From IMG/VR virus record IMGVR_UViG_3300024259_000108, positions 1 through 31,333 of that record: DNA of 31,333 nucleotides, one strand, 5' to 3'. The notes under the pieces are model-generated. The model was not told where the DNA came from. It made no database searches and saw only the letters and a list, made by a program, of their open reading frames with translations. Positions 24,270 through 31,325 of this stretch are shown here, piece by piece. The stretch comes from a virus. Position 1 is the first letter of the stretch. Each line of letters begins with the position of its first letter. Both the position numbers and the translations under genes were made by a program.

Positions 24270-25175
24270 ATGACGAACGAAGAAATATTTGCCAAAGCGA
24301 GGGCCCGAATTGGTCCTTCGACCCACCCGGCACCTCCTAAGGTTTTGCCTAAAATCGGTGAGCCAACAGTAGACAATATCAAGGAAGGTGATGAAGTAAG
24401 AATACTTCCATTCGCATGGACATTGAAGGCCGACTGGTCGGGTGGTCGAAATGGATTCCGGCATCGACCACATGATTATATTTGGCTCAAAGGAACTGTC
24501 GTTACAGGAGGCCGGTTTCCAATCTCCAATGGTGTGTTTGTTCAATTCGATAAGAGTCAAAACGAGTTCGCAGTCGCCGAAGACTACGAACGCTGGAATA
24601 ACTGCCCACTGTTTTTTACCTGGGAACAGGTTTCAAAAGGGATCAAGCATTTGTATACACAGCATGAGTTTGCGCAGGGCGACATTGTAAGGCATAAAAA
24701 ACCTGATGAAGCAGGATACTCTGCATTCGGTGAGGTGATCGAGGTCACGGGTTGCCTGTATACCTGTCCAGGGATTTATGAGATGCAGGTCGATTGGGTA
24801 TGCCCAGACGATGGTTGCACCGCGGAAACATCTGAAACCTCTGAGACGGTTGACTTCATGTTCAAGCGCCGATACTTCGCCAAGCCGGACACATGGTTCA
24901 AGGAAGGCTCTGAATGCTTCCGGGGTGCCACACTTTGGCCGGAAGGTTCCCTAACCAACGAAGACGGTGAAAAAACAGGCACTTCTGTATATACTGGAAT
25001 ATATGTCGTCGGTTCAAGCGATGGAAACCCAAATGACCAGCGTTGGTACAAAATGGGACACAAAGACGGCGATGAAATTACAATGAACGAATCATGTACA
25101 AATGATGAGTTCGATGTCGTTGATGAGACTGACATAGAGGGAGAGGAAAATGTTGGGACCGCCTGTTTGCGATAA
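24270..25175 (+). CDS. Hypothetical protein with two small-barrel modules
   Basis: A 301-residue protein two bases after the methyltransferase stop. Two copies of the window's recurrent module appear: IKEGDEVRILPFAWT near residues 37-51 and FAQGDIVRHKKPDEAGYSAF near 134-153, each followed by beta-rich sequence. The C-terminal 60 residues are acidic (ETDIEGEEN). A CPDDGC pair near 174-179 might bind metal. The last 26 bases overlap the next gene. No enzyme motif was seen; binding of nucleic acid or a host protein is conceivable but unproven. Confidence 0.7.
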   Translation: MTNEEIFAKARARIGPSTHPAPPKVLPKIGEPTVDNIKEGDEVRILPFAWTLKADWSGGRNGFRHRPHDYIWLKGTVVTGGRFPISNGVFVQFDKSQNEFAVAEDYERWNNCPLFFTWEQVSKGIKHLYTQHEFAQGDIVRHKKPDEAGYSAFGEVIEVTGCLYTCPGIYEMQVDWVCPDDGCTAETSETSETVDFMFKRRYFAKPDTWFKEGSECFRGATLWPEGSLTNEDGEKTGTSVYTGIYVVGSSDGNPNDQRWYKMGHKDGDEITMNESCTNDEFDVVDETDIEGEENVGTACLR

Positions 25176-25362
25176 GTGCGAATTGATAATGCAGCCTGCC
25201 AGTACACAAGGGATGAATGGTATTCATCATTACGTGTGCCCAAAATGCACAACTCAAAACTGCCATACATTCAGTAATCGGCCGATTTTGACACGCCAAA
25301 ACTATCGTAAGATCGTAGCGGACACGTTCCATTTTCTGGAGAAGCAAAATGAAGGAAAATGA
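25150..25362 (+). CDS. Small zinc-ribbon protein
   Basis: A 70-residue protein with a clear zinc ribbon: CDKC at 7-10 and CPKC at 30-33, about 20 residues apart, followed by a third Cys (C38) and a helical tail (RQNYRKIVADTFHFLEKQ). The ATG has GAGAGGAAA upstream within the preceding gene. Zinc ribbons of this size in phages are often transcription or nucleic-acid-binding factors; nothing here is specific. Confidence 0.75.
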   Translation: MLGPPVCDKCELIMQPASTQGMNGIHHYVCPKCTTQNCHTFSNRPILTRQNYRKIVADTFHFLEKQNEGK

Positions 25363-25675
25363 GCCAAGGGAATATGAGTTCAAAACTGGAGATCTGATTT
25401 GGACATTGGGAATCAACGCCCCGTTCATGCAATACAGTTCATTTTCTGCGCTAATTGTCGATGCCGAGACCCGAACGTTGCTTTTCGACGGTAAGAAAGT
25501 GAAATGGAAGAACCGGTTCTACAAAACAGAGCAGGGAGCCCAAGAGGCACTTACCGCCAAGCGAAAGAGTTTGCACATGACCGCGAAAGATATTTGTTCT
25601 GTTCAACCCATGACAGCACCCTCGACAGGGATATTTCATCTTGAATATGAGTACAAATACAACGAGGATGACTGA
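25349..25675 (+). CDS. Small-barrel hypothetical protein, 108 aa
   Basis: The ATG is preceded by GGAG and overlaps the zinc-ribbon gene by 14 bases. It contains YEFKTGDLIWTLGI near residues 8-21, the module found in neighbouring genes, followed by beta strands (SALIVDAETRTLLFDGKKVK) and a short helix. The C-terminal 15 residues are Tyr/Glu-rich. Probably an SH3-like barrel; function unknown. Confidence 0.7.
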   Translation: MKENEPREYEFKTGDLIWTLGINAPFMQYSSFSALIVDAETRTLLFDGKKVKWKNRFYKTEQGAQEALTAKRKSLHMTAKDICSVQPMTAPSTGIFHLEYEYKYNEDD

Positions 25676-25676
25676 T

Positions 25677-25967
25677 ATGCAAAAGTTCTACACAAGGTGG
25701 GAAAACACAAGCGCTGATGATCATGAGGACAGGATTATGTCTATCATTTCTGAAGAAACGCATCTTGCGATTGCCCAGTTACGAAAGCCAAGTCGTTATG
25801 TGGTTCGTGACACATATGCTGAAAACAGGTGGCACTTTAGGGCATTGACCCAAGATGATGCAACCATCGCCAAATTTCTTGGTGAGAATTGGAAATATGA
25901 GACCTTCGGTGGATTTAGCCGCGTTAGGGATTTCACAGATTTGATCAGGAGAAAAGAATGTTCGTAA
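25677..25967 (+). CDS. Hypothetical 96-aa protein
   Basis: I prefer ATG 25677, which follows the previous stop and has GAGG nine bases upstream; ATG 25668 and TTG 25641 are in-frame alternatives. The product opens with MQKFYTRWENTSADDHEDR, has a helical centre (IMSIISEETHLAIAQLRK) and a beta-rich, aromatic second half. Overlaps the protease gene by 10 bases. Not recognised. Confidence 0.65.
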   Translation: MQKFYTRWENTSADDHEDRIMSIISEETHLAIAQLRKPSRYVVRDTYAENRWHFRALTQDDATIAKFLGENWKYETFGGFSRVRDFTDLIRRKECS

Positions 25968-26581
25968 AAAAAGTAGTGAGTAATTTGCTGAAATCAGAGA
26001 CGGTTCTCAAGAATGAGCCCGTGATTGTGTATGTCAACAAGTTCAATGAGGAAGCAGCCAAGAAGTTCTCCGAGGATATGGGGAAAGCACAGTTGACCGG
26101 TCAGCCTGTCATCCCTGTCGTGATTGATAGCTACGGTGGGGCAGTATATTCGCTGACATCAATGGTCTCGACGATAAAAGCCTCTGAGGTGCCCGTCGCG
26201 ACAATCGTGCTTGGAAAGGCGATGTCATGCGGCACCGCTTTGGCATCGTGTGGGGCTGAAGGCATGCGATTTTGCTCACCTGATGCGACATATTTGATTC
26301 ATGATGTTTCGTCATGGGCCGTCGGCAAGATTGAAGAAATGAAAGTTAGCACGAAAGAAGCCAAACGCCTTGATAAGATGCTGTACACCATGATGTCACG
26401 AAACTGCGGTCAAAAGGACGATTACTTCAAGAAGCTTAGCAGGAAGAAACGAGGTGCAGACTGGTTCTTCACGCCGAAAGAGGCTAAGAAGCACAACCTT
26501 GCAAACCATATCTGCATCCCAAAAATGACAGTTAGCGTCGATGTCAACTTCGAGTTTCACAACTGCGACGAGGATAAGTAA
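25958..26581 (+). CDS. ClpP-like serine protease
   Basis: A 207-residue ClpP/crotonase-fold protein. Key elements: VVIDSYGGAVYS (54-65, oxyanion loop), GKAMSCGTALASCGAEGMRF (86-105, nucleophile S90), TYLIHDVSSWAVG (111-123, H115) and ADWFFTPKEAKKHNLANHI (167-185, D168 as third triad member). All three catalytic residues of ClpP have matching positions. The length matches bacterial ClpP. No Clp ATPase is encoded nearby. It lies among small accessory genes, not beside capsid genes, so a role on host or phage regulatory proteins is more likely than prohead maturation, though the latter cannot be excluded. Good ribosome site (CAGGAGAAAAGA). Confidence 0.87.
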   Translation: MFVKKVVSNLLKSETVLKNEPVIVYVNKFNEEAAKKFSEDMGKAQLTGQPVIPVVIDSYGGAVYSLTSMVSTIKASEVPVATIVLGKAMSCGTALASCGAEGMRFCSPDATYLIHDVSSWAVGKIEEMKVSTKEAKRLDKMLYTMMSRNCGQKDDYFKKLSRKKRGADWFFTPKEAKKHNLANHICIPKMTVSVDVNFEFHNCDEDK

Positions 26582-26582
26582 G

Positions 26583-26999
26583 ATGGAGATTCCCGGGTTT
26601 GAAACCAAAGTACAAGGTTCTTCTAAGCCTCGAAAGCTAAAGATGAAGTGGACCGCTGTTGAGGAGGACACGCCCGAGGAATTATCCGAAACATTGAAAA
26701 AAAGAGATGCCATAAAAAGCATAGTAGCCCAGCAGATAGCCGACGAAATCGACGCAGAGCTTCTTGCTGATGCCGTTGAGCAGCTGGCAACACTTCATGT
26801 ACGATTCGAAGTCGTGCCGAGAAAGGGCATGATGGTGAATTATTGTCATCCGATGAATGATGAACCAATCCCGGGCCTGATTTTGAATGAATACGATCCG
26901 AAAAACCTCATGGCAGGCGAAATTTTGCTGGCCGGCGGTACCAAGTTTGGTTTCGTCCGAGACAACAGTGCTGAGCAATGGTTTGAGGAAGTTAAATAA
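26583..26999 (+). CDS. Hypothetical 138-aa protein with small-barrel C-terminus
   Basis: Start at ATG 26583 just after the protease stop (AAGTAAGATGG). The N-terminal half is charged and helical (KKRDAIKSIVAQQIADEIDA). The C-terminal half carries VPRKGMMVNYCHPMNDEP and later ILLAGGTKFGFVRDNSAEQW, a variant of the recurrent small-barrel module with KGMMV in place of KGDLV. It ends in a TAATG overlap. Function unknown. Confidence 0.7.
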   Translation: MEIPGFETKVQGSSKPRKLKMKWTAVEEDTPEELSETLKKRDAIKSIVAQQIADEIDAELLADAVEQLATLHVRFEVVPRKGMMVNYCHPMNDEPIPGLILNEYDPKNLMAGEILLAGGTKFGFVRDNSAEQWFEEVK

Positions 27000-27289
27000 T
27001 GAATCCCATGAAGCCCGTCAAACAGTGGTTTCATGGGCAGGGGATGAGAGTGAACCATGCTAGGATAAAACTCAACCAGATCCCAAAGACTGGTGATTTG
27101 ATAAGATATGAGATTATAATCGCCGGCGGACATGTGAAGTTTGGGCTATGTGTACAGCCACCAATACATGACGGCGTCGGAAGCTTGCTAATAAACGGCG
27201 AAATCTGGACGTTTGAAGATTACCCGACATGCCAAATTGCATGGTTCGATGTGATAAATGATAAGAAGCTGGAGAAACAAAATGATTAA
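26999..27289 (+). CDS. Small-barrel hypothetical protein, 96 aa
   Basis: Starts in a TAATG overlap; a second in-frame ATG at 27008 is possible. Contains QIPKTGDLIRYEIIIAGGHV near 27-46 followed by GSLLINGEIWTFEDYP, closely similar in order and spacing to the 29975 product (PKKGDLVRL...DRMEWFFFEED). These two, and the C-terminal half of the 26583 product, look like paralogues. Function unknown. Confidence 0.7.
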   Translation: MNPMKPVKQWFHGQGMRVNHARIKLNQIPKTGDLIRYEIIIAGGHVKFGLCVQPPIHDGVGSLLINGEIWTFEDYPTCQIAWFDVINDKKLEKQND

Positions 27290-27518
27290 GAACGAACAAT
27301 GCTACAGGTGTGCTGCACCCCTGGATGAAGACGCAACATGCTCAGGATCTGGGTTCACATTGAATTGTGCCTCATGCTATAAGTGCAATGGAAAGGGTGG
27401 TAAGCCTGTTTGCGTCACCTGCGGAAAGTGCTCCTCATGTGGGAAGTACAGGGCGAAATTGTTCTCCCGGACCAAGCAATTGAAAATTAAGCGATGCGAA
27501 TGCTCTGAGGCGCCGTAA
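27282..27518 (+). CDS. Cysteine-rich putative zinc protein
   Basis: A 78-residue protein with 12 cysteines arranged as CYRC (7-10), two single Cys, CASCYKC, CVTCGKCSSC and CEC. The spacing suits three zinc sites, as in tandem ribbon or DnaJ-like cysteine-rich domains. I choose ATG 27282, preceded by GGAG, over the ATG at 27258 inside the upstream gene. The tail is basic (RTKQLKIKRC). It ends in TAATG, coupled to the SLOG gene. No specific role is evident. Confidence 0.75.
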   Translation: MIKNEQCYRCAAPLDEDATCSGSGFTLNCASCYKCNGKGGKPVCVTCGKCSSCGKYRAKLFSRTKQLKIKRCECSEAP

Positions 27519-27934
27519 TGAAATATGGCATGACCGGTTCAAGGAAAGGCATGTCACACGAACAGTATCAAAAGTTTTTCACACTGCTTGAACGGTACCC
27601 CAAACTTTGTCATTTGATTCACGGTGATTGTCATGGTGCAGACACAGAAGCACATATGTTGGCCGTCGAAAAAGGCCATGAGATCACAATCAGGCCATGC
27701 GATTTTCCAGGAGCAAGAGCTCATTCTTGGGCAGCCACGATTCATGAAGAAAAACGTCCGCTAGCAAGGAACCACGACATCGTTGACGAGAGCGAAATGA
27801 TGTTTGCGTTCCCAGATGGATGGGTAGAACAGTGGCGTGGGTCAGGTACATGGGCAACAATTCGGTATGCAAAAAAGGTCAAGAAAATGCTTTGGATCAT
27901 TTATCCTGATGGTTCTGTTGTATCGCACGTGTAA
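27518..27934 (+). CDS. SLOG-fold (YspA/DprA-like) nucleotide-binding protein
   Basis: A 138-residue protein with the Rossmann-like SLOG pattern: MTGSRKG (5-11), LIHGDCHGADTEAH (33-46), a conserved RPLARNHDIVDESEMMFAFP (80-99) and RGSGTWATIRYAKK (107-120). Members bind nucleotides, NAD-related or ADP-ribose-type ligands, or single-stranded DNA, and many phage and bacterial cases are linked to DNA modification, defence or counter-defence. The ligand here is unknown. The start is coupled by TAATG to the cysteine-rich gene. Its stop lies in an inverted repeat that overlaps the ligase promoter. Confidence 0.8.
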   Translation: MKYGMTGSRKGMSHEQYQKFFTLLERYPKLCHLIHGDCHGADTEAHMLAVEKGHEITIRPCDFPGARAHSWAATIHEEKRPLARNHDIVDESEMMFAFPDGWVEQWRGSGTWATIRYAKKVKKMLWIIYPDGSVVSHV

Positions 27935-27957
27935 AACACGTCCCGTTGTGGTATAAT
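27927..27957 (+). promoter_or_regulatory. Ligase promoter with overlapping inverted repeat
   Basis: TATAAT (27952-27957) with only a poor -35 region, and a 6-bp inverted repeat ACGTGT-aaa-ACACGT (27927-27941) covering the -35 position and the stop codon of the SLOG gene. This suggests a regulated promoter where a dimeric protein binds the repeat. Predicted start near 27964, with AGAGG before the ligase ATG at 27995. Confidence 0.5.
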
Positions 27958-27994
27958 AAACATGTTCCCGGGGACGATACAAAGAGGTCAACTA

Positions 27995-29230
27995 ATGCGT
28001 GTTACAGATATTTTGAATGCAGTGAATGAAACCAAAGGCACAAATGCCAAACTGGACATTCTACGAGCCAACGGCGACAACGAGACACTGAAGCGTGCTT
28101 TGAAGCTGAGCCTTGACCAGTCGATTCAATTCTGGGTCAAGAAGGTTCCGAAGATTAACCTTCGCATTGACGTGAAACACCCACGGACCGATGCCGAAAT
28201 TTGGGAGCTGCTTTTCAACGTGCTGGAAATGTGCCAGGCACGAGAGCTTACTGGCAACGCAGCCCGCGACGCCATCTGCAACGTGCTGGTTCAGGTCACC
28301 CCAGAAGATGAGTACTGGATGCGCCGTCTGATTCAGAAGAAATCGGCCGTTGGTATCGCACGAACGACCACGAACAAGGTCTTTCCCGGGCTCATCACGA
28401 CATTCAAAGTCCAGCTTGCGGACAAGTGGAACGAGAAAACAGCCAAGAAGATGCCGAAGAACGTTTTCCTTGAGCCAAAGCTTGATGGAATCCGGTTGCT
28501 TTCAATCGTACGGGACGGCGCATGCGAATCGTATGCCCGCTCAGGTAAACGAATCAGCAATTTCGATGATACCATCGGCGCCCAATTGGCGACGTGGCCG
28601 GAGGGTGTGTACGACGGCGAGGTTATGGATGAAGATTTCACTGCTTTGATGCGTCAATACCGTCGCCAAACCGGTGCCAACGTTTCGAAATCGTACCTGA
28701 CCATTTTCGACTATGTCACCCTGGAAGAGTGGGACAATCGAAAAGGTGTCGCAACAATGCGGGAGCGTCGTGAGTGGCTTGAATCACTGTTCGACAACGT
28801 TGGTTCTGACAACATCTTCCTCATCGAGCAACAGGAAGTTGAAAAGTCAATGGATGCAATCGCATCACATCAAGCCCATTGGGAATCGCTGGGTTTCGAA
28901 GGTGCCATGGTCAAAAGCCCAGACGCCGTCTACAAGTTCGGTCGCTCACATGACATGCTGAAGGTGAAGTCCTTCATCGACATCGATCTTGAGGTCATCG
29001 GTTTCAAGGAAGGAACCGGCAAGAATGTTGGAAAACTTGGCGCTGTGTGGGTCGACCACAATGGTGTCGAGGTGAAAATTGGTTCTGGTTTCGATGACGA
29101 ACAACGTGTCGAGATTTGGAATAACAAAGACGATTTCCTGGGCATGACTGCAGAATGTCGATACCAGGAAGAGACGGAGGATGGTTCGCTTCGCTTCGGC
29201 ACCTTCGTTTGCTGGAGGCTTGATAAATGA
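27995..29230 (+). CDS. ATP-dependent DNA ligase
   Basis: A 411-residue ligase. I choose ATG 27995, with AGAGGTCAACTA upstream; an in-frame ATG at 27962 lies at the expected transcription start and lacks a ribosome site. Motif I is EPKLDGIR (160-167, nucleophile K162). Further motifs: VYDGEVM, GFEGAMVKSP and LKVKSF. A helical N-terminal domain (about 1-150) and a C-terminal OB-fold (after about 330, starting DIDLEVIGF) complete the T4 gp30-like layout. It seals nicks in DNA using ATP, joining Okazaki fragments after the 5'-3' exonuclease and polymerase have acted. The next gene overlaps by ATGA. Confidence 0.93.
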   Translation: MRVTDILNAVNETKGTNAKLDILRANGDNETLKRALKLSLDQSIQFWVKKVPKINLRIDVKHPRTDAEIWELLFNVLEMCQARELTGNAARDAICNVLVQVTPEDEYWMRRLIQKKSAVGIARTTTNKVFPGLITTFKVQLADKWNEKTAKKMPKNVFLEPKLDGIRLLSIVRDGACESYARSGKRISNFDDTIGAQLATWPEGVYDGEVMDEDFTALMRQYRRQTGANVSKSYLTIFDYVTLEEWDNRKGVATMRERREWLESLFDNVGSDNIFLIEQQEVEKSMDAIASHQAHWESLGFEGAMVKSPDAVYKFGRSHDMLKVKSFIDIDLEVIGFKEGTGKNVGKLGAVWVDHNGVEVKIGSGFDDEQRVEIWNNKDDFLGMTAECRYQEETEDGSLRFGTFVCWRLDK

Positions 29231-29451
29231 AAATCGGTGACAAAATCATGATTGTGGATCCAACAGGACTTGATAGCCCGGATTTTGTGATCGGTGGTCG
29301 TAATAAAGCCGGCAGGGTTGTTGTTGACTTATACGCCGGCGAGGTCTATGAAATAGCTGATAAATGGGATGCATATCTTCGTCTCAAACATGGCAGGAAA
29401 CGCCCATGGATCCACAAGAGCGTATGTGTCCCATCACGGAAAAAATCATGA
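29227..29451 (+). CDS. Small-barrel hypothetical protein, 74 aa
   Basis: Starts in an ATGA overlap with the ligase. MKIGDKIMIVDPTGL opens the protein, with the GD-hydrophobic module at the extreme N-terminus, followed by GGRNKAGRVVVDLYAGEVYE and a basic end. Compact SH3/KOW-like barrel is likely. Ends in an ATGA overlap with the next gene. Confidence 0.7.
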   Translation: MKIGDKIMIVDPTGLDSPDFVIGGRNKAGRVVVDLYAGEVYEIADKWDAYLRLKHGRKRPWIHKSVCVPSRKKS

Positions 29452-29975
29452 AACTACAAACACGAAAGTTTATTGAAAATGAGATGACAAACCTGGCTGA
29501 CTATGTCCAGAAATATCCCGCCGCCAAGAACATCGCCGTGGTTTTCTGTGCTCCCAAAGGTTACGCAAGTTCGTACCCATGGAAAACAGGGGAGACACTT
29601 CTTTACATCGGCGAGATGCACAACATGGGTGGCCATGGTGTATTCGTTCCAAAGAAAGGAAGGATCGTCTGGGGTTACCACCTGGACAACTTCTACGTTG
29701 AGAAGCACGAGGAGTTTGAGCTCGAAACTGGTTTCTTCGTGGCCGGGTTCAGCTATTACAAAACGTCATCCTGGAGCATGTTAGCCAGGGAAGCCTCAAT
29801 TACATCTTTCGCCGCGTACGCAGCAAAGGGATTGGCACTGAACCTTGATGGGTGGATGGCTGCATCCCTAAAGGAAGGCTGGCCGGAGATGACGAAGAAC
29901 GATTTTTATGACAAGGTGATGCAAGAGGCCCTAGATTATTATCGCGGCTGGGACGGCCCACGAGATGAGATGTAA
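29448..29975 (+). CDS. Hypothetical 175-aa protein
   Basis: I choose ATG 29448 because of its ATGA overlap with the previous stop; ATG 29424 is possible. The N-terminal half is beta-rich, with VAVVFCAPKGYASSYPW-like strands and FVPKKGRIVWGYHLDNFYVE, which may be another version of the small-barrel module. The C-terminal half is helical (ASITSFAAYAAKGLALNLDG, then YDKVMQEALDYYRGW). No catalytic motif is recognised. Confidence 0.7.
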   Translation: MKLQTRKFIENEMTNLADYVQKYPAAKNIAVVFCAPKGYASSYPWKTGETLLYIGEMHNMGGHGVFVPKKGRIVWGYHLDNFYVEKHEEFELETGFFVAGFSYYKTSSWSMLAREASITSFAAYAAKGLALNLDGWMAASLKEGWPEMTKNDFYDKVMQEALDYYRGWDGPRDEM

Positions 29976-30262
29976 TGTCGCAAAAATGGGTAAACATCAT
30001 CGGAAGGATGCCAAAGAAGGGCGATCTAGTAAGGCTCACCCAGCTTATGCTATCATCGAAGAGCTATCACGGTCAAACAACATATAGGTGTGATCGTGAT
30101 GACAGAGGCCCAGCATTGTGCTCAGGGGTAATACGAGATCCCGATGCGAAATATGTAACATTACAATTTCACGATCGGATGGAATGGTTTTTCTTTGAAG
30201 AAGATAAAGACAAAAGACCCTTCGCGAAATATGAATTAGGAGTAATAGAGAATGAAAAATGA
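29975..30262 (+). CDS. Small-barrel hypothetical protein, 95 aa
   Basis: Starts in a TAATG overlap. RMPKKGDLVRLTQLML near residues 9-24 is the module in its clearest form, followed by CSGVIRDPDAKYVTLQFHDR and MEWFFFEEDKDKRPF. The order (barrel entry, strand with small insertion, aromatic closing strand) matches the 26999 product. It overlaps the macro-domain gene by 11 bases. Function unknown. Confidence 0.7.
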   Translation: MSQKWVNIIGRMPKKGDLVRLTQLMLSSKSYHGQTTYRCDRDDRGPALCSGVIRDPDAKYVTLQFHDRMEWFFFEEDKDKRPFAKYELGVIENEK

Positions 30263-30782
30263 AATCAAGTATGTCAACGGCGACGCCACAAAACCAATCG
30301 GTGAAGGCACGAAACTAATCACGCATATCTGCAACGATATTGGCGGGTGGGGCCGCGGATTTGTCCTGTCTTTATCGAAGGAACATCCTGCTGCAGAAAC
30401 TGCGTACAGAAGCTGGTATCAAGGAAACCCTCCTGAAGCTCATCTAGGCCAGCCTCGTCTGAGTCTGGGCGAAGTTCAATATGTTGAATCATCTGACGGA
30501 ATCACGGTCGTAAACATGATTGCACAGCATGGCATCTTTACGAAAGATGCCATCCCGCCGATTCGTTATGATGCCTTAGCTTCCTGCTTATCAAAGGTTG
30601 CTGCATATGCAGGTGTCATGCATGCCTCAGTTCACATGCCTCGAATTGGTTGTGGTCTGGCTGGCGGCAAATGGTCAGAGATTGAGAAAATCGTGAATGA
30701 AGAGTTGATCGCCAAGGGCATCGAAGTTTACGTGTATGATTTCGACACCCAGGATGCCCGCACAATCCCGTGGAAAAAGTAA
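30252..30782 (+). CDS. Macro-domain protein, Poa1p/ADP-ribose-phosphatase-like
   Basis: A 176-residue macro domain with no extra domain. Seen: YVNGDATKP (7-15), ICNDIGGWGRGFVLSLSKEH (26-45), VVNMIAQHGI (86-95) and HMPRIGCGLAGGKWSEIEKI (128-147). This pattern is that of the Poa1p/ALC1-type group, which hydrolyses ADP-ribose-1''-phosphate or removes ADP-ribose from macromolecules. In phages such proteins can recycle RNA-repair products or counter ADP-ribosylating or NAD-based defences; which applies is unknown. The SLOG and PLD-like proteins nearby are possible functional partners. TAATG couples it to the next gene. Confidence 0.88.
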   Translation: MKNEIKYVNGDATKPIGEGTKLITHICNDIGGWGRGFVLSLSKEHPAAETAYRSWYQGNPPEAHLGQPRLSLGEVQYVESSDGITVVNMIAQHGIFTKDAIPPIRYDALASCLSKVAAYAGVMHASVHMPRIGCGLAGGKWSEIEKIVNEELIAKGIEVYVYDFDTQDARTIPWKK

Positions 30783-31306
30783 TGATTACCGACAGCCAAG
30801 AATACTGGGACACAATTCTTTGGGAGGCATCCCAGGAAGACACCGAAACGATCATGATTTCGACGTATGGAATGTACGCTGGAATCTCAGACACCGGTGA
30901 GAACACGGCAGCTAAGTATAGTTTTGATCGTCGTCCCCAGAAGATTCTAGGTTTGTCAAATAAAGGTAAGAAGGTGATTTTCCTGCTCTCAGAGAGCGAC
31001 CCGATCATCTGTACTCCTGATTGTGAACATTGCATTGCAAAATCCAAGAAGAGGGACGCAAGGAATAATGCCCATTTCGATGCATGGCCGAATGTCTCCT
31101 GGTTCCTGACACAAAGTCACCACCTCAAGGCCTTTCTCGTTAAGAAGAAGGATGGTCGTGTTCTTGGGTATACAGGGGGCCGTAACTTCTCGTCGTCTTC
31201 CTGGCGTGATGTTTCAGTCGAATTGTCTGAGGATGATGCGACAGCACTGATGAAATATTTGATTTTCGTAATTAAAACTCATGCTGTGAAGTTGTCAGAT
31301 ATTTAG
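30782..31306 (+). CDS. PLD-like (HKD) phosphodiesterase-family protein
   Basis: A 174-residue protein starting in a TAATG overlap with the macro gene. One HKD-type motif is visible: HHLKAFLVKKKDG (113-125; H114, K116, D124) followed by GGRNFSSSSWRD (132-143), in place of the usual G-S-x-N-x-S. The lysine-to-aspartate interval is longer than the common four residues. A single motif implies a dimer, as in the Nuc nuclease. C77, C81 and C84 (CTPDCEHC) form a possible metal site. Likely activity is a nuclease or other phosphodiesterase; the substrate is unknown. Confidence 0.7.
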   Translation: MITDSQEYWDTILWEASQEDTETIMISTYGMYAGISDTGENTAAKYSFDRRPQKILGLSNKGKKVIFLLSESDPIICTPDCEHCIAKSKKRDARNNAHFDAWPNVSWFLTQSHHLKAFLVKKKDGRVLGYTGGRNFSSSSWRDVSVELSEDDATALMKYLIFVIKTHAVKLSDI

Positions 31307-31325
31307 AGGAACAACGAGGGAAACA

